A stretch of DNA of 64,000 bases. Source: Lineus longissimus (Eukaryota; Nemertea; Pilidiophora; Heteronemertea; Lineidae). The notes under the pieces were generated by a model. That model was not told the DNA's origin. It ran no database searches and saw nothing but the letters and a program-made list of their open reading frames with translations. Shown here piece after piece: positions 59,787 to 64,000 of this stretch. Made by a program: the position numbers and the translations under genes. Within the stretch, counting starts at the first letter, position 1. Every line of letters starts with the position of its first letter. The stretch is taken from assembly GCF_910592395.1 (NCBI RefSeq), contig NC_088324.1:804001-868000 (forward strand). The letters run 5' to 3'.

Positions 59787-60803
59787 CGTCGTCCGTTAGC
59801 AGGGCACGTTTCGTAACTGTTAGAGCTATTGAGTTGAAACTTGGTACACATGTACCCTTATGTAATGACACCTTGGAGACCAAGTTTCGGTCCGATTCGT
59901 TTCATGGTTTGGCCACCAGGGGGCCAAACGTTAAAAGTGAAAATATGCAATATCTCCCTTAATAGTAGTCGGGAAATTTTGAAAAAAATATGGTAGGTAC
60001 TTCTAGCAAAGGTGCATCATATATCCTCCGGGTTTTTGATTTGACCTCCTTTTCAAGGTCACAGAGGTCAAATGGTGTAAATTGGCCGTTAGGATGTAAC
60101 GATGGCACGTTTCTAAACTGCAATGACTATTGATACCAAATTTGGTGCACACTTACCCCTTAGTCAGGTGATATCAGGGACCGAAGTTTGGTCCAATATG
60201 ATTCACCACTTGACCACCAGGGGGCAAAATCCAAAAACCTTAAAAATGTGATTATTCCTAAACTTCTTGCCCGATTGCCACCAATTTGATATCATGGGTA
60301 CATCTAACCACCATACAGTATATGTCACACAGGTTTTTAATTTGACCTTCTTGTCAAGGTCACAGAGGTCAAATGGCATAAATTCGCCATCAGGCCGTAA
60401 CTATGGCACGTTCCTTAACTGCAATGACTATTGATCACAAATTAAGTACACATGTACCCCTTGGTCAGGTGATCTCAGGACCGAAGTTTGGTGCGATCTG
60501 ATTTGCCGTTTGGCCTCCAGGGAGGGGGCCAAATCCTAAATTCTTCAAAATGCCATTATTCCTAGTAATGACTTGCCCGATTGGCACCAATTTTATATCA
60601 TAGGTACATCTAATTCTAACAACCATTCAATGTGTCACCAGGGTCTTCTTTGATTTGACCTACTTTTCAAGGTCACAGAGGTCGAATGTACTGTAAATTG
60701 GCCATTTTGGGGAAATTGTAATTGCTTGGACCTACATCAAACCTAACACTACATGACACAATACCATGCTCTTTATCCATCTTTCCTCCACATGAGGTGA
60801 GCA
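59699..60803. repeat. GCTCACC-bounded repeat element, copy A, about 3 modules
   Basis: It begins with the hairpin AGCTCACCTCT/AGAGGTGAGCT and ends with GGTGAGC. A GTC trinucleotide run lies at 59747-59800. Modules of about 300 bp follow, each with GGCACGTTTC (59798, 60104 and 60405), CCACCAGGGGGCC and AAGGTCACAGAGGTCA. It is not coding despite an Arg-run frame in the microsatellite. Confidence 0.8.
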
Positions 60804-60930
60804 CAATGGCCCTGGCCATTTCATTTCAGTCCACCATCTTGCTGTCCATGGTTATATTCAATAATAAGTTGGGAAACAATCATTTCTAAAGCGAAGGGAT
60901 GTTATATTTTCCAACTGCACCTATTTTTGG
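60804..60930. repeat. tail unit between the two GCTCACC elements
   Basis: ACAATGGCCCTGGCCATTTC through CCAACTGCACCTATTTTT is repeated after copy B at 62628 onward and seeds the 103-bp tandem array there. Confidence 0.75.
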
Positions 60931-60966
60931 CTCACCGTAAGGGGAGTCTATATGATAGCGCTGTGT

Positions 60967-61012
<46 letters not shown>

Positions 61013-62627
61013 ATCCTAACAGTGGCACGTTTCTTAACTGCTAGGGCTATGAACTTGAAACTTTGTACACAGAATGCCCTAGGTCAGCTGACCTCTGACA
61101 CTGATTTTCGGTCCGATCTGATTCTCTGTTTGGCCACCAGGGGGCCAAATGTCGATATCTAAAAAGTGTGATATCTCGCTTATTAGTGACTTGTTTTCGA
61201 TAAAACTTTTGTTGTAGGTACTCATAGCAAATATACATTTTATATTATACGGGTTTTTAATTTGACCTTGTTTTCAAGGTCGCAGAGGTCATATGGCGTA
61301 AATTGGCCATTAGAGTGTAAACTATGGCACGTTTCTTAACCACTAAAGCTATGAACTTGAAACTTGGTACATATAACCCCCTATATCACATAGCCTCTGG
61401 TGCTGAATTTTGGTTCGATCTGATTCCTAACTTTGCCACCAGGGGGCCAAAAGTGGAAATCTAAAAAGTGTGATATCTCGCTTATAAGTGACTTGTTTTC
61501 GATAAAACTTTTGTTGTAGGTACTCATAGCAAATATACATTTTATATTATACGGGTTTTCAATTTGACCTACTTTTCAAGGTCACAGAGGTCATATGGTG
61601 TAAATTGGCCATTAGAGTGTAAACTATGGCACGTTTCTTAACCACTAAAGCTATGAACTTGAAACTTGGTACATATAACCCCCTATATCACATAGCCTCT
61701 GGCGTTGAATTTTGGTTCGATCTGATTCCTAACTTTGCCACCAGGGGGCCAAAAGTGGAAATCTAAAAAGTGTGATATCTCGCTTATAAGTGACTTGTTT
61801 TCGATAAAATTCTTATGGTAGGTACTGTTTTGAAGAATACATCACATATTATACGGGTTTTCAATTTGACCTACTTTTCAAGGTCACAGAAGTCATATGG
61901 CGTAAATTGGCTGTTAGAGTGTAAACTATGGCACGTTTCTTAACCAGTAAAGCTATGAACTTGAAACTTGGTGCATATAACTCCCTACATCAGATAACGT
62001 CTGATGTCGAATTTTGGCCTGATCTGATTCTTTATTCGGCCACCAGGGGGCCATAACGGAAAAAGGAAGAAGTGCAATATCTTGCCTATTTGAGTGAATT
62101 GTTTTCGATAAAATTTTATGGCAGGGACTCCTAGCAAGGATACATCACATTTCCTATGATTTTTGGATTTGACCTCCTTTTCTAGGTCACAGAGGTCAAA
62201 TGGCGTAAATTGACCGTTCGAGTGTAACTATGGCACGTTTCTTAACTGCTAAAGCTATGAACTTGAAAGTTGGTACATGTAACCCCCTACATCAGATAAT
62301 CTCTGACACCGAATTTTGGCCTGATCTGATTCTTGATTTGGCCACCAGGGGGTCAAAACTGAAAAAGTAGGACGTGCAATATCTCGCTTATTAATGACTT
62401 TTTTTCGATGAATTTTTTATTGCAGGGACTCTTAGCAATCACACGATATTGATCTTGTTGATGTCATAGACAATTATTGGTTGGATCATAAACTTATATA
62501 TACTGCCCTGTCTTATTACTTGACATCAATACACATCTAAAAAAAGTCTTCATGCCTGATTGTGTTCACCATATTCTCCTCTAAACTAAGCATAATCCTG
62601 CCTAATAAAAGATGTATACGGTGAGCA
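60931..62627. repeat. GCTCACC-bounded repeat element, copy B, five modules
   Basis: GCTCACC at 60933 and GGTGAGC near 62620 bound it. A GTC run lies at 60966-61010. GGCACGTTTC recurs at 61024, 61326, 61627, 61928 and 62232, a period of about 301 bp. The two middle modules are nearly identical. It is the same family as copy A with more modules. Confidence 0.85.
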
Positions 62628-62651
62628 CAATGGCCCCTGGCCGTTTCATTT

Positions 62652-63070
62652 CAGTCCACTATCTTGCTGTCCATGGTTATACTCAATAATAAGTTGGGAA
62701 ACAATCATTTCTAAAGCGAAGGGATGTTATATTTTCCAACTGCACCTATTTTTTCAGTCCACCATCTTACCATCCATGGTTATATTCAATAATAAGTTGG
62801 GAAACAATCATTTCTGAAGAGAAGGGATGTTATATTTTCCAACTGCACCTATTTTTTCAGTCCACCATCTTACCATCCATTGTTATACTCAATAATAAGT
62901 TGGGAAACAATCATTTCTGAATAGAAGGGATGTTACATTTCCAGGGGCTGATTGAGCCCTCCATGGTTATATTCAATAATAAGTTGGGAAACAATCATTT
63001 CTGAAGAGAAGGGATGTTATATTTTCCAACTGCACCTATTTTTTCAGTCCACCATCTTACCGTCCATGGT
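62652..63070. repeat. 103-bp tandem repeat, about four units
   Basis: CAGTCCACCATCTT starts units at 62652, 62755 and 62858 (period 103), with a last unit at 63045 after an interrupted one. Each includes AATAATAAGTTGGGAAACAA. The array runs up to the putative exon at about 63082. Confidence 0.85.
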
Positions 63071-63081
63071 TATATTTGAAG

Positions 63082-63233
63082 CGGAGACATCCACGATGTT
63101 GGGTCAGTTGAAGAGAGAAGATTACATGATCGAGATTACCGTCCAAGACGAGGCCAGCGTGACACTGGCCTCAAACTTTTACTTCCTGACCGTTCCTAAA
63201 GCTGCCTGTGGGATGAGAAAGGCTAACATCAAG
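63082..63233 (+). CDS. possible host exon
   Basis: The open segment is richer in G+C than its surroundings and encodes a peptide with STMLGQLKREDYMIEITVQ and SVTLASNFYFLTVPKAA. It ends at a good donor, ATCAAG|GTAGGT. The acceptor is weak (TATATTTGAAG, no pyrimidine tract). I do not recognise the family. Confidence 0.35.
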
Positions 63234-64000
63234 GTAGGTTGGTTTATTGCGAACGTCCACCCAATGGTCAATACGATTAAAGGACATTGAGTTGGCACCA
63301 TGATTGGGTGAAATTGCGACTATTGCAGATTTGGTGTTTGTCCTTCAAAATCCACGGCATACGACATTCAGAAAACTAAAGAGGTGGATATCACAATAAC
63401 TAAGCACATCATGGCTACAATGCTGTTGCTCTCTACCGTAAATTCATCTTGATGTATTCGAGGTACACGATGGCCCCACTGTCTGTGAGTCACTGGAATC
63501 TCTCTCCTCTCTCAAGCATTCCCAAGGCGGTCGGGGCTTGAGTAACATGGGACCTGCTAATCACCACAGAAACCACAACACCTCTGCTTCTGAGAATTCT
63601 GGTTCATGCGTATGATGCTGTGAACTTTGATAAGAAATGTGAAAAATAATTCCCATTTCCTTCGGGAACAGTGCCAAAACTGGTTTTGATGAGATCTAAA
63701 TTGTTCATGTTTTCACCCATAACGGGGTTGCTTAACTTATAATAAGCCAACTGTGATAGTCAGCCCCGCTGATCAGTCACTGAGGTCCTCAGGCAGGATC
63801 AGTTTCATGAAGTCGGAGGGATCTGAGTGGTTCATAGGAAATGCATGGTGAGTAATCCCCCATTCATGACAATTGGACAACAATGACAGGGGGGGGGTTG
63901 ATGTAAGAATATGGATTAGGTCTTTTATTGATAAGCTGCTCAAAACACCTCATAATGGCCTTCATAATAGCTACTATAGGCAATTTAGATTATGTCACTA
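63234..64000 (+). other. host non-coding DNA, probably intron
   Basis: No further open segment with splice-like borders was found before the window ends; a GGGGGGGG run lies at about 63890. Confidence 0.35.

Noticed and set aside
59720-59962. Frame with a long arginine run
   Set aside because: It is the translation of a GTC/GTCC microsatellite inside a non-coding repeat element.

Overview
The window is animal nuclear DNA, probably from an aquatic invertebrate. Dense viral-type genes without introns occupy about the first 42.4 kb, and sparse, repeat-rich, largely non-coding host DNA fills the rest. The evidence is two Maverick/Polinton elements (virus-like DNA transposons), a Ty3/Gypsy LTR retrotransposon, Tc1/mariner- and MULE-like relics, a foldback element, satellite arrays and a few possible host exons. 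The host species cannot be fixed from sequence alone.

Region 1 (1-17130) is Polinton P1, apparently complete. Its near-identical terminal inverted repeats (TIRs) sit exactly at base 1 and at 17130. It has 16 tightly packed genes with no frameshift I can see except in the left-end small gene. They encode B-family DNA polymerase (with an unexpected viral primase domain fused to its C-terminus), integrase, major capsid protein, penton-like minor capsid protein, packaging ATPase, a fibre-like protein and several small membrane proteins. Almost every start has the context AAATAAATG.

Region 2 (about 17136-42500) is a second, older Polinton, P2. P1 lies against or inside its left end, so the P2 left terminus is outside the window. 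P2 carries homologues of most P1 genes plus a chromodomain integrase, a zinc-ribbon/HNH nuclease, a zinc-ribbon protein and an extra jelly-roll-like gene. It is decaying: frameshifts or stops interrupt polB, the major capsid gene and at least three other genes.

Region 3 (24396-33711) is a young Gypsy element inside the P2 polB. It has identical 355-bp LTRs, a 4-bp target duplication, a tRNA-Pro-like primer site, and gag and pol linked by a canonical -1 frameshift signal.

Region 4 (about 42500-64000) is host DNA: ankyrin-repeat ORFs, a 711-bp Tc1/mariner-like element, a 1.5-kb element with long TIRs and a 9-bp target duplication, satellites of about 300 bp and 103 bp, and weak exon candidates.

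The most unusual signal is a set of short palindromic repeats, a different family in each Polinton, scattered through and between the genes. They are often read in-frame as extra peptide and are concentrated at gene ends. They are absent, as far as I can see, from the Gypsy element and from the host DNA. The second is the polymerase-primase fusion of P1.
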